A stretch of DNA of 64,000 nt from Cryobacterium roopkundense (GCF_014200405.1 NZ_JACHBQ010000001.1:310001-374000); one strand, 5' to 3'; positions 52,377-63,463 are shown, numbered from the stretch's first letter. Program-made: numbers and translations. The notes: generated by a model from the sequence alone, not told the origin.

Positions 52377-53375
52377 ATGAGTGGTGCACCCGAGGGGACG
52401 GCCTCCGCGCCGCCCATTAAGGCCATCAGGCTGCGGCATCCGCTGCGCAACGTTTTTGCCGTCGTGCTCGTGCTGTTCTTCGCGTTCTTCATCGTGGACG
52501 CGGCGCAGCGACCGGCCTATGACTGGGAGTCCGTCGGCAAGTACGTGTTCGACCGGCGCATTTCCGAGGCCGCCCTGAACACCCTGCAACTCACGATCTA
52601 CTCCATGGTGATCGCTATCATTCTGGGCGTCACGCTCGCCGTGATGCGGCTCTCGCCGAACGTGGTCGTGAAAAGCTTGGCCTGGTTCTACCTCTGGGTA
52701 TTCCGTGGCACTCCTGTCTACGTGCAGCTCGTGTTCTGGGGCCTGCTGTCGATCATCTATCAGTCGATTGACATCGGAATCCCGTTCATGGAGCCGTGGT
52801 TCTCGTTCCAGACGAACGCGGCGCTGAGCACGTTCACCCTCGCCATCATCGGCCTGGCGCTCAATGAAGCCGCCTATATGGCTGAAATCGTGCGTGCCGG
52901 GTTGCTGTCGGTCGACAAGGGTCAGGAAGAGGCCGCGACGGCGCTCGGCATGAGCTGGCTGCAGACCATGTGGCGGGTCATCCTGCCGCAGTCGATGCGG
53001 GTGATCATTCCGCCGACCGGCAACGAGGTGATCTCGATGCTGAAGACCACGTCGCTCGTGACCGCCGTGCCGTACAGCTTTGACCTCTACACCCGGTCGC
53101 GGGACATCTCCGCGGAGACGTTTAACCCCATCCCATTGCTGATCGTGGCGTCGATCTGGTACCTGTTCTTCACCTCCGTGCTCATGATCGGCCAGTACTT
53201 CCTCGAGAAGCGCTTCGCCCGCGGTGTGGGCGACCGACGCCCCGACCGCAAGGCCGACGACGCCACCGGCGCCTTCACCGGCATCGTTCCCGTCGTCGGA
53301 GCGGGCCAGGCCACCGTGATTCTGCCGCCGGCCGGCACGGAACCACCGAAACCGCCGACCGGAGGAGCGCAGTGA
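52377..53375 (+). CDS. Amino-acid ABC transporter permease
   Basis: The 332-residue HisM/GlnP-type permease has the duplicated transport motif [20 protein letters not shown] near 65 and [31 protein letters not shown] (EAA loop, about 161-192), and about five membrane helices. A Pro/Ala-rich, acidic tail of about 55 residues follows the last helix. A single permease gene with one ATPase gene suggests a homodimeric channel. The stop overlaps the GTG of the ATPase gene (GTGA). Confidence 0.92.
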   Translation: MSGAPEGTASAPPIKAIRLRHPLRNVFAVVLVLFFAFFIVDAAQRPAYDWESVGKYVFDRRISEAALNTLQLTIYSMVIAIILGVTLAVMRLSPNVVVKSLAWFYLWVFRGTPVYVQLVFWGLLSIIYQSIDIGIPFMEPWFSFQTNAALSTFTLAIIGLALNEAAYMAEIVRAGLLSVDKGQEEAATALGMSWLQTMWRVILPQSMRVIIPPTGNEVISMLKTTSLVTAVPYSFDLYTRSRDISAETFNPIPLLIVASIWYLFFTSVLMIGQYFLEKRFARGVGDRRPDRKADDATGAFTGIVPVVGAGQATVILPPAGTEPPKPPTGGAQ

Positions 53376-54178
53376 GTGAGCAGAGCGTGACAGTGAACGT
53401 GAGCGGGGCGGCATCCGCTGTACCGATGGTGCTCGCCGAAGCCGTGTCGAAGAGTTTCGGCACCAACGAGGTGCTCAAGAGCATCTCCCTCGAGGTGAAG
53501 CGCGGCGAGGTGATGTGTCTCGTCGGGCCGTCAGGTTCGGGAAAGTCCACGTTTTTGCGATGCATCAACCACCTCGAGGTCGTGTCGTCGGGGCGGTTGA
53601 GCGTGGATGGTGACCTGATCGGTTACCACGAGGCCAACGGCAAGCTCTATGAGATGCACCCGAAGCAAGCGGCCCTGCAGCGCAGGGACATCGGCATGGT
53701 GTTCCAGCGCTTCAACCTGTTTCCGCACATGACGGCGCTCGAGAACGTGATGGAAGCGCCCATCCGGGTGAAGCGCCAGTCGAAGGCCAAGGTTGAGGCC
53801 TCGGCCCGTGCCCTGCTGGCCCGGGTCGGGCTCGCCGAGCGTGCCGACTACTACCCGGCGCACCTCTCGGGCGGTCAGCAGCAGCGTGTGGCGATTGCCC
53901 GCGCGCTCGCGATGGAGCCCAAGCTCATGCTCTTCGACGAGCCGACGAGCGCGCTCGACCCCGAGCTGGTGGGTGAGGTGCTCGACGTGATGCAGGGCCT
54001 CGCCGCGTCGGGAATGACCATGATCGTGGTCACGCACGAGATGGGCTTCGCCCGCGAGGTGGCCGACTCGCTCGTGTTCATGGACGGCGGCGTGGTCGTG
54101 GAGTCCGGAGTGCCCACCGAGGTGCTAGCGAACCCCCAACACGCACGCACCCAGGCCTTCCTCTCCAAGGTCCTGTAG
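53372..54178 (+). CDS. Amino-acid ABC transporter ATPase (GlnQ/HisP-like)
   Basis: The 268-residue ATPase has Walker [10 protein letters not shown] (52-60), signature [17 protein letters not shown], Walker [15 protein letters not shown] and the HEMGFAREV switch. The [18 protein letters not shown] stretch is diagnostic of the polar amino-acid uptake class. It completes a three-gene operon. Nine bases after the stop begins a repeat island that separates it from the convergent hrpA. Confidence 0.95.
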   Translation: MSEQSVTVNVSGAASAVPMVLAEAVSKSFGTNEVLKSISLEVKRGEVMCLVGPSGSGKSTFLRCINHLEVVSSGRLSVDGDLIGYHEANGKLYEMHPKQAALQRRDIGMVFQRFNLFPHMTALENVMEAPIRVKRQSKAKVEASARALLARVGLAERADYYPAHLSGGQQQRVAIARALAMEPKLMLFDEPTSALDPELVGEVLDVMQGLAASGMTMIVVTHEMGFAREVADSLVFMDGGVVVESGVPTEVLANPQHARTQAFLSKVL

Positions 54179-54187
54179 CACCTCCTT

Positions 54188-54425
54188 CTGCACGGGGCCC
54201 GGGCCCCGAACGCGGGCCCAGTTTATAGACTGGGCCCACGTTTGTAAGGTAGGCCCGGGTGCCGGGTGCCGGGTGCCGGGTGCCGGGTGCCGGGTGCCGG
54301 GCGCCGGGCGTGGGCGCCACGAAGGGTGCCGGGCCCGGGTGACCACGACGTGTTCCGGGCCCAGGCCCGGAACACGGGCCCAGTTTATAGACTGGGCCCA
54401 GGTTCCGGGCCCGGGCCCCGTGCAG
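54188..54425. repeat. Composite inverted-repeat island (MITE-like outline) between convergent genes
   Basis: The 238-bp element fills nearly the entire gap. Its ends are 21-bp inverted repeats matching at 20 positions (54188-54208, 54405-54425), each containing a perfect 16-bp palindrome. Inside are two identical copies of a 25-bp hairpin unit (54214-54238 and 54376-54400; arms gggcccagt/actgggccc, loop ttatag). There are also six exact copies of the 7-mer GGGTGCC (54257-54298) with one decayed copy. No clear target-site duplication is seen. It may act as a bidirectional terminator. Confidence 0.85.
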
Positions 54426-54429
54426 GGTG

Positions 54430-57400
54430 CTAGGTGGCGAGGACCTTTTGGATGCGCTGCAGGGAGACCGACTCGGCGGCCTTCAGTTCTTGGGCGAAGA
54501 GGCTGATGCGCAGCTCCTCGATCATCCAGCGGGCACGCACGAGGTTGGCCGCGGCATCCGCTGCCAGGGGAATCGTGCCGCCGGCATTCTCGAACCGGGT
54601 CGTGGCGGCCTGGGTCTCGTTCATCCAGACCCTGTCGCGACCCGGGTTGTCGACGAGCTTCGGGATGCGCGCGGTGATGCCGGCGAGGTAGCGCGGCACG
54701 TGACGCAGCTGCGGCAGACCAGTGGCCAGCACGAACCCCGGGTACACGAGGCCCGCGAGCTGGGCGCGCGCGTCGCTCAGCGCCGGCAGCAGCGCCATAC
54801 TCGTGGCGGCCTTAAGCGCCTTGTCGGTGGCCCGGCTCGCGGTGAGCACCCGGGCCACGAGGCCCACGGTCTCGAACATCGAGTCCATAACCACGCCGGA
54901 GACCCTGTCGCGGATGGTGTCGAACTCAGCCTTCATGAACACCTGCCCGTCGGGCCGCACCCTGTAGAGCACGTCGTCGACGCACGCCGCGAGGCAGTCC
55001 TCGAACAGCGCCTGGGTGCCCCGGTACGGGCTCGTGGCCAGGCTCATCTTCTCGGCACCGGTGAGGTGGTTCTGCACGTACGCGGAGGGCGAGGGCGTGG
55101 CGAGCAGCAGCAGGCGCCGCACCCCGGCCGGCAGCGTGCGCGCCTGCTCGGCCTCGGTGCTCATCATGCGAATCGACACCGACGTGCCGTCGTCGATGAG
55201 AGTCGGGTAGCCCCGAATAGTGTTGTCGCCCTGCTTCGTGTCGAGAAAACGGGGGAGCTCGCCGAGGTCCCACGTGGTGAGCCCGGCGCGCTCGATCGCG
55301 TTCTTGGGGATCGAAGCGGATACCGCGGCCACGCTTTCGCGCGCCCGGCTGCCGAGCCGCCGCTGCAACTCGGAGAGGTCCTTGCCGGCGGCGACCGTAC
55401 GGCCGCGCTCGTCGGCCACCACGAAAGTCATGCGCAGGTGCGAGGGAACCCTGTCGAGCTCGAAATCCGAGGCCTTCACCGGTACGTAGGTGAGCTTCTG
55501 AATGAGCGCCGCGAGCGTCGTCGCGAACGAGTCTTCGGGAGCCGACACCTGCGCCGCGTCCACGAGGCCCGGCTGGGCGGGAAGCTCGTTCACAAGGCGC
55601 GCCGCCCAGTCCGCCGCCGGAACGACGTTACGACGGATGCTCTTCGGCAACGACTTGATCATCGCGGCCACGAGCTCGCTGCGCAGCCCCGGAACCTGCC
55701 AGTCGAAGCCCGTGGGGGAGAGGCGGGCCAGCAGCGCGAGCGGAACCTGCACCGTCACGCCGTCGTCGTCCTCGCCCGGTTCGAAGCGGTAGCTCAGTGA
55801 CAGCCGCTGGTCGCCCTGCTGCCAGCTCGGCGGGAACACGCCCTCGTCGATCTCGGGGGAGTCCTCGGCCACGAGGGCATCCGCTGTCATGGTGAGCAGC
55901 TGAGGAGTCTCGAGCCTGGCCTTGCGCCACCAGCCCTCGAAGCTCTTGGTCGACGAGACGTCGGCGGGGATGCGCCGCTGGTAGAACTCGAACACTGCCT
56001 CGTCGTCGAAGAGGATGTCGCGGCGGCGGGTGCGTTCCTCGAGCTCGGCGAGCTCCGCGCGCAGCTGCGCGTTGGCGCGCTCGAACGCCCACATTCCAGG
56101 GTCGCCGGTCTGTCCGGGCCGGCCGCCCCGAGCGGCGGCCGACCCGACGCCCTGGCCGCGGCCAGCGGATGCTTCGCCGCCGTCGGCCGAAATCGACACA
56201 CGTTCGTTGCGCGAGGGACCGCGTCCGCCGCGGTCTGCTTCGGTGTCGGCCGGGGTCTCGACAAGCTCGACCAGCGGACGGCGGGCACCGGACGCGCGGT
56301 CCCACTCGCCCTCGACGAGCGCGTGCCTGATGAACAGCTCGCGGGCATAGGCCGGGTCGATGCGGGAGAACTGCACGCGGCGGCGCGCCACGATCGGCAC
56401 GCCATACAGCGTGACGCGTTCGTAGACCACGGCGGCGCCCTGCTTCATCTCCCAATGCGGTTCGGAGTAGCTGCGCTTGCAGAGGTCACCGGCGAGGGGC
56501 TCGGCCCAGGCGGGGTCGACGACGGCGTTCATGCGCGCGAACAGCCGGCTCGTCTCCACGAGCTCTGCGCTCATCACTGACTGCGGCTGCTTCTTGGCGA
56601 GCGTCGAGCCGGGGAACAGCACGAAACGCTGCTGGCGGGCGCCCACATAATCCTTCTTGGCCACGTCCTTCAGCCCGATGTGCGAGAGCAGCCCGGCCAG
56701 CAGGGAGCGGTGCACGCCGTCGGGGTTCGTGCTCGGCTCGCCGAGGTGCAGGCCGAGCGGTTTGGCGAGTTGGCGCAACTGCCGCAGCACGTCCTGCCAC
56801 TCGCGCACCCGCAGGTAGTTGAGGTACTCGTTCTTGCACAGGCGACGAAACGCGCTGGAGCCGAGCTCGTTCTGCTGCTTCTCGAGATAGTTCCACAGGT
56901 TGAGCAGGGTGAGGAAGTCGCTCGTGGGGTCGGCGAAACGCGCGTGCAGCTGGTCGGCCTGGGCGCGGCGTTCGAGCGGGCGCTCGCGCGGATCCTGGAT
57001 GGTGAGGCCGGCCACGATGGCCATCACCTCACGGCTCGTGCCCTGCTTCTTCGACTCGATCACCATGCGGCCGAACCGGGGGTCGATCGGGAGCTGCGCG
57101 AGCTGCTGGCCGATGCGCGTGAGGCGAGGGCCGGCATCCGCTTTCTGGCCGGTTCCGTCGCGCGTCGCAGGGCCGGCGCCGTCTCGGTCGGAACCGGAGT
57201 CGCCGGCCCTCACGTCGGAGCTCGGGCCACCAGCCTCGTCGCGGCGCCCGCGGGAGCTCTTGGTGCGCCCGGCGCCGGCGGCCTCCACGGCGCCGAGTTC
57301 GGCGAGCAGGTCGAGGCCGTCCTTGATGTTGCGGGAATCCGGCGGGGTGAGGAACGGAAAGGAGGCGATGTCGCCGAGGCCGAGCGAGATCATCTGCAGG

Positions 57401-58581
57401 ATGACTGCGGCGAGGTTGGTGCGCAAAATCTCCGGCTCGGTGTACTCGTCGCGGCGCAGGAAGTCTTCTTCGGAGTACAGCCGAATGGCGATGCCGTCGC
57501 TCGTGCGCCCGCTTCGCCCGGAGCGTTGGTTGCCCGACGCCTGCGAGATGGCCTCGATCGGCAGGCGCTGCACCTTGGAGCGCACGCTGTAGCGACTGAT
57601 GCGCGCCGTGCCGGCATCGATCACGTAACGGATGCCCGGAACGGTCAGGCTGGTCTCGGCCACGTTCGTGGCGAGCACGATCCGGCGGCGCACCCCGGCC
57701 ACCTTCGAGGGCTGGAACACCTTGTGCTGATCGGCGGAGGAGAGCCGCCCATACAGCGGCAGCACCTCGGTGGGGTTCGTGCTCGCGGAACGGGCGTACT
57801 TGCCCTGCAGGGCGTCCGCGGCGTCGCGGATCTCCGTCTCGCCGCTGAGGAACACGAGCACGTCGCCGTTCGACTCGCGTTCGAGCTCGTCAAGCGCCGC
57901 GGTAATGCCCTCGATGTAGTCGCGGTCGACGGGAGGGGCGGCATCCGTCGTGTCGTCGTCTTCGACGCCAGGCTCGGCCACGAGAGCACGGTAGCGGATC
58001 TCCACCGGGAACGTGCGCCCGGAGACCTCGACGACCGGTGCCGGGGTGCCGTCGGCGGCGGCGAAGTGCTTCGCGAAGCTCTGCGGGTCGATGGTGGCGG
58101 AGGTGATGATGAGCTTGAGTTCCGGGCGCTTGGGCAGGAGCTGGCGCAGGTAGCCGAGCAGGAAGTCGATGTTGAGGCTGCGCTCGTGCGCCTCGTCGAT
58201 GATGATCGTGTCGTACTTGCGAAGCATCCGGTCGCGGTGGATCTCGTTGAGCAGGATGCCGTCGGTCATCAGCTTGATACGGGTATCGGGCCCCACGTGG
58301 TCGGTGAAGCGCACCTGGTAGCCCACGATGCCGCCGACTTCCTGGCCCATTTCCTCGGCGATGCGCTCGGCGATGGTGCGCGCGGCGAGGCGGCGCGGCT
58401 GGGTGTGGCCGATGTTCTTGCGGCCGAGCTCGAGACAGATCTTGGGCAGCTGGGTGGTCTTGCCCGAGCCGGTGGCGCCGGCCACGATCACCACCTGGTT
58501 GTCGCGGATGGCGTGGGCGATGTCCTCCCGACGCTGGCTGACTGGAAGTTCGGGCGGGAAGGTGATCTGAACGTGTTCCAT
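54430..58581 (-). CDS. hrpA: ATP-dependent RNA helicase HrpA
   Basis: This is a 1383-residue DEAH-box helicase of the HrpA type. Walker A is GATGSGKTT (35-43), the DEAH box is at 129-132 and SATID is motif III. The HA2 and OB-like domains follow the RecA pair, and the long C-terminal domain (DUF3418-like) is present. Two low-complexity insertions are unusual: about residues 433-483 (Arg/Gly/Asp-rich) and about 757-828 (containing PLVELVETP and RNERVSISADG). Both fall between recognisable blocks, so they look like in-frame additions. The start ATG 58581 gives MEHVQITFPPELPVS; the longer frame is not supported. It is divergent from the VOC gene. Confidence 0.92.
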   Translation of the reverse strand: MEHVQITFPPELPVSQRREDIAHAIRDNQVVIVAGATGSGKTTQLPKICLELGRKNIGHTQPRRLAARTIAERIAEEMGQEVGGIVGYQVRFTDHVGPDTRIKLMTDGILLNEIHRDRMLRKYDTIIIDEAHERSLNIDFLLGYLRQLLPKRPELKLIITSATIDPQSFAKHFAAADGTPAPVVEVSGRTFPVEIRYRALVAEPGVEDDDTTDAAPPVDRDYIEGITAALDELERESNGDVLVFLSGETEIRDAADALQGKYARSASTNPTEVLPLYGRLSSADQHKVFQPSKVAGVRRRIVLATNVAETSLTVPGIRYVIDAGTARISRYSVRSKVQRLPIEAISQASGNQRSGRSGRTSDGIAIRLYSEEDFLRRDEYTEPEILRTNLAAVILQMISLGLGDIASFPFLTPPDSRNIKDGLDLLAELGAVEAAGAGRTKSSRGRRDEAGGPSSDVRAGDSGSDRDGAGPATRDGTGQKADAGPRLTRIGQQLAQLPIDPRFGRMVIESKKQGTSREVMAIVAGLTIQDPRERPLERRAQADQLHARFADPTSDFLTLLNLWNYLEKQQNELGSSAFRRLCKNEYLNYLRVREWQDVLRQLRQLAKPLGLHLGEPSTNPDGVHRSLLAGLLSHIGLKDVAKKDYVGARQQRFVLFPGSTLAKKQPQSVMSAELVETSRLFARMNAVVDPAWAEPLAGDLCKRSYSEPHWEMKQGAAVVYERVTLYGVPIVARRRVQFSRIDPAYARELFIRHALVEGEWDRASGARRPLVELVETPADTEADRGGRGPSRNERVSISADGGEASAGRGQGVGSAAARGGRPGQTGDPGMWAFERANAQLRAELAELEERTRRRDILFDDEAVFEFYQRRIPADVSSTKSFEGWWRKARLETPQLLTMTADALVAEDSPEIDEGVFPPSWQQGDQRLSLSYRFEPGEDDDGVTVQVPLALLARLSPTGFDWQVPGLRSELVAAMIKSLPKSIRRNVVPAADWAARLVNELPAQPGLVDAAQVSAPEDSFATTLAALIQKLTYVPVKASDFELDRVPSHLRMTFVVADERGRTVAAGKDLSELQRRLGSRARESVAAVSASIPKNAIERAGLTTWDLGELPRFLDTKQGDNTIRGYPTLIDDGTSVSIRMMSTEAEQARTLPAGVRRLLLLATPSPSAYVQNHLTGAEKMSLATSPYRGTQALFEDCLAACVDDVLYRVRPDGQVFMKAEFDTIRDRVSGVVMDSMFETVGLVARVLTASRATDKALKAATSMALLPALSDARAQLAGLVYPGFVLATGLPQLRHVPRYLAGITARIPKLVDNPGRDRVWMNETQAATTRFENAGGTIPLAADAAANLVRARWMIEELRISLFAQELKAAESVSLQRIQKVLAT
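56095..56310. repeat. In-frame repeat-derived insertion within hrpA
   Basis: This segment encodes the roughly 72-residue insertion of HrpA between ...EWDR and WAFERANAQL. It contains ggtctcgacaagctcgacc and ctcgaccagcgg (56266-56277), the latter identical to the end of the intergenic inverted repeat at 23569. It also contains cgacacacgttcgttgcgcgag, a typical companion word. I read it as a mobile palindromic repeat that entered the gene in frame. Confidence 0.55.
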
Positions 58582-58636
58582 GGATCTTCTATCGTACTTC
58601 TCCCGACCGTAACCCCGGCGGGGTACGGTTTTGCAT

Positions 58637-59059
58637 ATGGAACAACGCGTCAGCCTCATCACCCTCGCCGTTGCCGATACCGCGGTGTCGTACCGCTTCT
58701 ACATCGAGGGGCTCGGCTGGGAAGCGAAGATGTACGTGCCCGGGGAGGTGCTGTTCATCACGGTGGGCGCGCAGCTCGTGCTCTCGTTGTGGAGCGAAGC
58801 GGAGTTCGAGCAGGAGGCGGGACCGATCAACCGAGGCAGCGGTACCGCCCCGGTGATGCTCGCCCACAACGTGGCCACCCCGGCCGAGGTGGACACCATC
58901 CTCGCGGAGGCCGTCACGGCCGGCGCCCGCCTGATCGCCGCCGGGAAGCAGGCCGCATGGGGTGGATACAGCGGGTACTTCGCTGATCCCGATGGTTATC
59001 ACTGGGAGGTGGCGTACAACCCCGACGCCATCGGCCAGGCCGTGCTCGACACCGAGTGA
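58637..59059 (+). CDS. VOC/glyoxalase-like protein
   Basis: This 140-residue single VOC domain protein contains SLITLAVADTAVSYRFYIEGLGWEAK (5-30) and ends GYFADPDGYHWEVAYNPD, where the GYFxDPDGHxWE pattern is diagnostic. Metal ligand candidates are not complete in the first strand (Thr-Leu in place of His), so catalysis may be lost or altered. The role is unknown, perhaps antibiotic/bleomycin resistance-like. It is divergent from hrpA with a 55-bp gap. Confidence 0.85.
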   Translation: MEQRVSLITLAVADTAVSYRFYIEGLGWEAKMYVPGEVLFITVGAQLVLSLWSEAEFEQEAGPINRGSGTAPVMLAHNVATPAEVDTILAEAVTAGARLIAAGKQAAWGGYSGYFADPDGYHWEVAYNPDAIGQAVLDTE

Positions 59060-59099
59060 CGCGCACCCGGTCAGGCTGCTGATCAGGTCGGACGCCTAG

Positions 59100-59942
<843 letters not shown>

Positions 59943-59976
59943 CCGGACGGTCGCCACGGCGCGCCTCCGGCGCCCG

Positions 59977-60020
59977 AAACCGGCTCGTGCGGGCGCGTTA
60001 CCGCAAGCACGAGCCGGTTT
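59977..60020. terminator. Hairpin terminator after the AKR gene
   Basis: A perfect 14-bp inverted repeat (59977-59990 with 60007-60020, aaaccggctcgtgc) has a 16-nt loop and lies about 35 bp after the reductase stop. The following 60021-60120 bp, before pnuC, holds a near-identical 15-bp direct repeat (cgggcgtagSgttac at 60029 and 60079). Confidence 0.8.
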
Positions 60021-60144
60021 GCGTCGCGCGGGCGTAGGGTTACGCGTCGTTGCACGCGCGAGCCGGGCATAACGCGCACGGGCGTAGCGTTACAGGCAGC
60101 AGAAGTCGCTGCGACGCCCGTTCGCAGCCCCGCCAGGGAGCACA

Positions 60145-60810
60145 ATGAATCCGATCGAGTGGTTGTTCGACGCCCAGCTGCACATCGGAACCCAGACCAT
60201 ACTCTGGCGGGAGATCGTGGGCAACGGTTTCGGCATTCTCAGCGCCGTCGGCGGTATGCGCCGCAAGGTGTGGGCGTGGCCGGTCGGCATCGTGGGCAAT
60301 GTGCTGCTGTTCACGGTGTTCCTCGGCGCGGTGTTCGGTACCCCGAACCCGGTGAACCTGCTCGGCCAGGCGGGGCGCCAGATCATGTTCATCGTGGTGT
60401 CGATCTTCGGCTGGGTGCAGTGGCAGCGCAGTAAGGACTCCGCCGTGCACGTGGCGGTGGTTCCGCACTGGGCCGGCAACCGTACGCGCATCCTGTTGGC
60501 CCTGGGCCTCGTCGCCGGCACGCTCGTGCTCACACCGATTTTCCGCGCGCTGGGATCCTTCGAGCCGGTCTGGGCGGATGCCTGGATCTTCACGGGTTCG
60601 CTTCTCGCCACCTACGGCATGGCCAAGGGCTGGACCGAGTTCTGGTTGATCTGGGTGGCCGTCGACATCGTGGGTGTGCCCCTGCTGATCAGCGCGGGTT
60701 ACTACGCCTCCGCCGTGCTCTACCTGTTCTACGGCGCGTTCACCATCGTGGGCTTCATCGTGTGGGCGCGCGTGCACCGCCGCACCCAGACGCTGCTCGG
60801 CACTCCCTAA
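60145..60810 (+). CDS. pnuC: Nicotinamide riboside transporter PnuC
   Basis: This 221-residue PnuC-family protein has about seven membrane helices. The early [31 protein letters not shown] and later WGW-like text ([10 protein letters not shown]) with [18 protein letters not shown] are family features. It facilitates uptake of nicotinamide riboside, an NAD precursor, without energy coupling. The start ATG 60145 follows GGGAG. It lies 22 bp before the YyaL-like gene, perhaps in one transcript. A direct repeat in the leader could be an NAD-dependent regulator site, which is inference only. Confidence 0.92.
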   Translation: MNPIEWLFDAQLHIGTQTILWREIVGNGFGILSAVGGMRRKVWAWPVGIVGNVLLFTVFLGAVFGTPNPVNLLGQAGRQIMFIVVSIFGWVQWQRSKDSAVHVAVVPHWAGNRTRILLALGLVAGTLVLTPIFRALGSFEPVWADAWIFTGSLLATYGMAKGWTEFWLIWVAVDIVGVPLLISAGYYASAVLYLFYGAFTIVGFIVWARVHRRTQTLLGTP

Positions 60811-60832
60811 CTCGGCGGAGCACAATGGAGGC

Positions 60833-62737
60833 ATGCCCAACCTCCTCGCCGATGCCATCAGCCCCTACCTGCGCTCGCACGCCGACAACCCGGTGAACTG
60901 GCAGGGCTGGGGCGCTGAGGCCTTCGCCGAGGCTCAGGAACGCGACCTGCCCGTTCTCGTGTCGATCGGCTACTCCACCTGCCACTGGTGCCACGTGATG
61001 GCGCGCGAGAGCTTCAGCGATCCCGAGCTGGCCGAGTACCTCAACGCCCACTTCGTGAGCATCAAGGTAGATCGCGAGGAACACCCCGATGTCGACGCGA
61101 GCTACCTCGCCGCCGCGAGCGCCTTCGTTCAGGGCCTCGGCTGGCCGCTCAACGTGTTCGTCACGCCAGAGGGCCGGGCCTTCCACGCCGGCACCTATTT
61201 TCCGCCGCAGCCGATGCAGGGCCATCCCTCGTTTCGACAGGTGCTTGAAGCCGTAGCGGATGCGTGGGCCACCCGGCGCCCGGAGGTCACGGCCGGCGCT
61301 GCACGCGTTGCCGAGGCCCTCGCGGAGTCCGCCCTGCAGTCGCGCGCCACGGGCACACTGCCGACCGAGGCCGTGTTCGAACGCGCGGTGGCCGAACTCG
61401 CCGCCTCCGAGGACGCCCGGTTCGGCGGCTTCGGGGGAGCGCCGAAGTTTCCAGTGGCACCGGCGCTCGGCTTTCTCCTGGGCCGCATCGACGGCCGGGA
61501 CCTCGCCCTGCGCACGCTCATGCGCATGGGAGCGTCTCCGCTGCGCGACCCGGTCGAAGGCGGGTTCTTCCGCTACGCCGTCAACCGCGACTGGAGCGAC
61601 CCGCACTACGAGCGAATGCTCTACGACAACGCCCAGTTGCTCGACCTCTACACCCAGGCCTGGAAGCTCACCGGCGAGAGCTGGGCAGCCCGCGTCGCCG
61701 AGGGCGTTGGCGAGTTTCTGACCGAGGTGATGCAGCTCCAGGAGGGCGGGTTCGCGAGCGCGCAGGATTCCGAAAGCATGGTGGGCGGCGAACGGGTAGA
61801 AGGAGGCTACTACGCGCTCGACGAGCACGGCCGTCGGGCCGAAGTTCCGCCCGCCCTCGACGAAAAGGTGCTCACCGGGTGGAACGGCCTAGCGATCGCC
61901 GCCCTCGCTCGTGCCGGCTTCGCCTTCGCCCGCACAGAGTTCACCGCGTCGGCCCGCAGCGCCGCAGACTACCTGCTGGCGCGTCACGTGCGCCCCGACG
62001 GAACTCTCGTGCGCGCCTCCGTCCCCGGTCGCGGTGTCATCGGTCGAGGCGTGGCCGGCCGCACCTCGACTGCCCAGGCCACGCTGGAGGACTTCGGCAT
62101 GGGCGCACGGGGCCTCCTCGAGCTGTCGTTGGCAACGGGTGAGGCGAGCTACGCTGTGGCCGCTCGCCGCCTGATAGACGGCACACTAGACACGGCCACT
62201 GACACCACTCCGTTCCGCGTGCCGAACGGCGCCGACCCGGTGCTCGCCGCTCAGGGACTCGCCATCGACCTTGACCCTTCCGAGGGCGCATACCCCTCCG
62301 GCCTCACGGCGACCGCCGAGGCCTCCCAACTGCTCTACCTGCTCACCGCCGACGACCGCTACCGGGTCGCTGCCGAGGCAGGCATGGCCCTCGTGGCAGC
62401 CCTCGCACCTGACCGACCGCTCGCCTATGGAGCCGCCCTCCGGCTGTTGAACGCCCTCGGGTCGCCGGCCGAACAACTCGTGGTCGTGACCGGCCTCCCG
62501 GACGCCGAACCGAAAGGCACCGGCCGAGGCCTCATCGACGCGGCACGTCGGCACGCCACCGGGCTCGTGGCAGGCGTCACCGAAGCACAGGCCCGGGCGT
62601 TCGCGGATGCTGGATTCGAGCTCTTCGAGGGCCGTATCTCACCGACGACGCCCGCCACGGCGTACCTCTGCCGGGATTTCGTGTGCGCTCTGCCCGTGAC
62701 GACAGGGTCAGAGCTCGACACTCTTTCTGCCCGCTGA
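60833..62737 (+). CDS. DUF255/YyaL-type thioredoxin-domain protein
   Basis: The 634-residue protein begins [23 protein letters not shown], the typical start. The N-terminal thioredoxin-like domain (about 1-165) carries CHWCHVM, with Cys50 and Cys53. The rest is an alpha/alpha-six-hairpin (glycosidase-like) domain with GGFRY-like segments ([31 protein letters not shown]) and [11 protein letters not shown]. The family includes bacterial YyaL and animal SPATA20; the function is unproven, possibly redox folding or a glucosidase/epimerase activity. GGAGG is 5 bases before the ATG. Confidence 0.93.
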   Translation: MPNLLADAISPYLRSHADNPVNWQGWGAEAFAEAQERDLPVLVSIGYSTCHWCHVMARESFSDPELAEYLNAHFVSIKVDREEHPDVDASYLAAASAFVQGLGWPLNVFVTPEGRAFHAGTYFPPQPMQGHPSFRQVLEAVADAWATRRPEVTAGAARVAEALAESALQSRATGTLPTEAVFERAVAELAASEDARFGGFGGAPKFPVAPALGFLLGRIDGRDLALRTLMRMGASPLRDPVEGGFFRYAVNRDWSDPHYERMLYDNAQLLDLYTQAWKLTGESWAARVAEGVGEFLTEVMQLQEGGFASAQDSESMVGGERVEGGYYALDEHGRRAEVPPALDEKVLTGWNGLAIAALARAGFAFARTEFTASARSAADYLLARHVRPDGTLVRASVPGRGVIGRGVAGRTSTAQATLEDFGMGARGLLELSLATGEASYAVAARRLIDGTLDTATDTTPFRVPNGADPVLAAQGLAIDLDPSEGAYPSGLTATAEASQLLYLLTADDRYRVAAEAGMALVAALAPDRPLAYGAALRLLNALGSPAEQLVVVTGLPDAEPKGTGRGLIDAARRHATGLVAGVTEAQARAFADAGFELFEGRISPTTPATAYLCRDFVCALPVTTGSELDTLSAR

Positions 62738-62805
62738 CCGGCCGATGTCCCCCCGTGTGGGGAGCACGAGCGCTACCATCGGAGCATTCACGAAAGGACG
62801 CCACC

Positions 62806-63234
62806 ATGGTTCCCGAGATCAACATCTGGGCAGTTCTGCTCGCCACCGCCTCGAGCATGGTCGTGGGCGCGATCTGGTATTCCAAGCGAGTCTTCGGAAC
62901 CTACTGGATGAAGGCCGTCGGCCACGACGAAGAAAGCATTAAGTCGGGCTCGGCAGCTCCGCTCGTCATTACGGCTGTCGTTAGCTTTATCACCGCAGCC
63001 GTGCTTGCCGGAGCGGCCGCCATTGCGCAGAACTTCTATGGCGGCGGCTTCCTGCCGAATACGCTCCTGACCTCGGTTATTCTCTGGGCAGGGTTCACGG
63101 CCGCGCGCATGGTCACCCACGATGCCTTCGATCGACGCCCGGCGGGCCTGACCGTGCTCAACCTGGCACACGAGCTCGTCACGATTCTGCTGATGGCCCT
63201 GATCATCGGACTCTTCGGCATCAATGCGGCGTAG
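62806..63234 (+). CDS. DUF1761 membrane protein
   Basis: The 142-residue protein has four membrane helices (about 5-25, 48-70, 82-102 and 118-138). The start INIWAVLLATASSMVVGAIWYSKRVFGTYWMKAVG matches the DUF1761 hallmark (WYxxxxFGxxWM), and the DRRP-x-L-LNLAHELV segment is typical. Its function is unknown. An AAAGGACG site lies just upstream of the ATG. It stands alone after the YyaL-like gene. Confidence 0.9.
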   Translation: MVPEINIWAVLLATASSMVVGAIWYSKRVFGTYWMKAVGHDEESIKSGSAAPLVITAVVSFITAAVLAGAAAIAQNFYGGGFLPNTLLTSVILWAGFTAARMVTHDAFDRRPAGLTVLNLAHELVTILLMALIIGLFGINAA

Positions 63235-63463
63235 CCCGCGTTGGCCCCGCGCCGGGCCCCCGCCGACGCTCCACAACGATTCACACAGCATCCGTTCATT
63301 CCGTGCAGCGTAGAATCAACCCAGCGCCACCGCGTTCCACCGGCCGCTTCGCTTTCGATGCAAACATCCAGGGCGTGTGGCGAGCCGATGTACCAGGGCG
63401 CACTCCCCGAGGCATAGCGCGTGGTTGCCCCGTGATCGAGTGCTCCATTTTTCGAGGAGGACC

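Noticed and set aside
54257-54298. CRISPR-like short repeats
   Set aside because: These are contiguous 7-mers without spacers; no cas genes are in the window.
54188-54425. Insertion sequence
   Set aside because: Inverted ends are present but there is no transposase and the interior is only repeats and hairpins.
56680-58986. A 768-codon + strand frame opposite hrpA
   Set aside because: Antisense shadow of a well-supported helicase gene; its end runs through the start of the VOC gene in a wrong frame.
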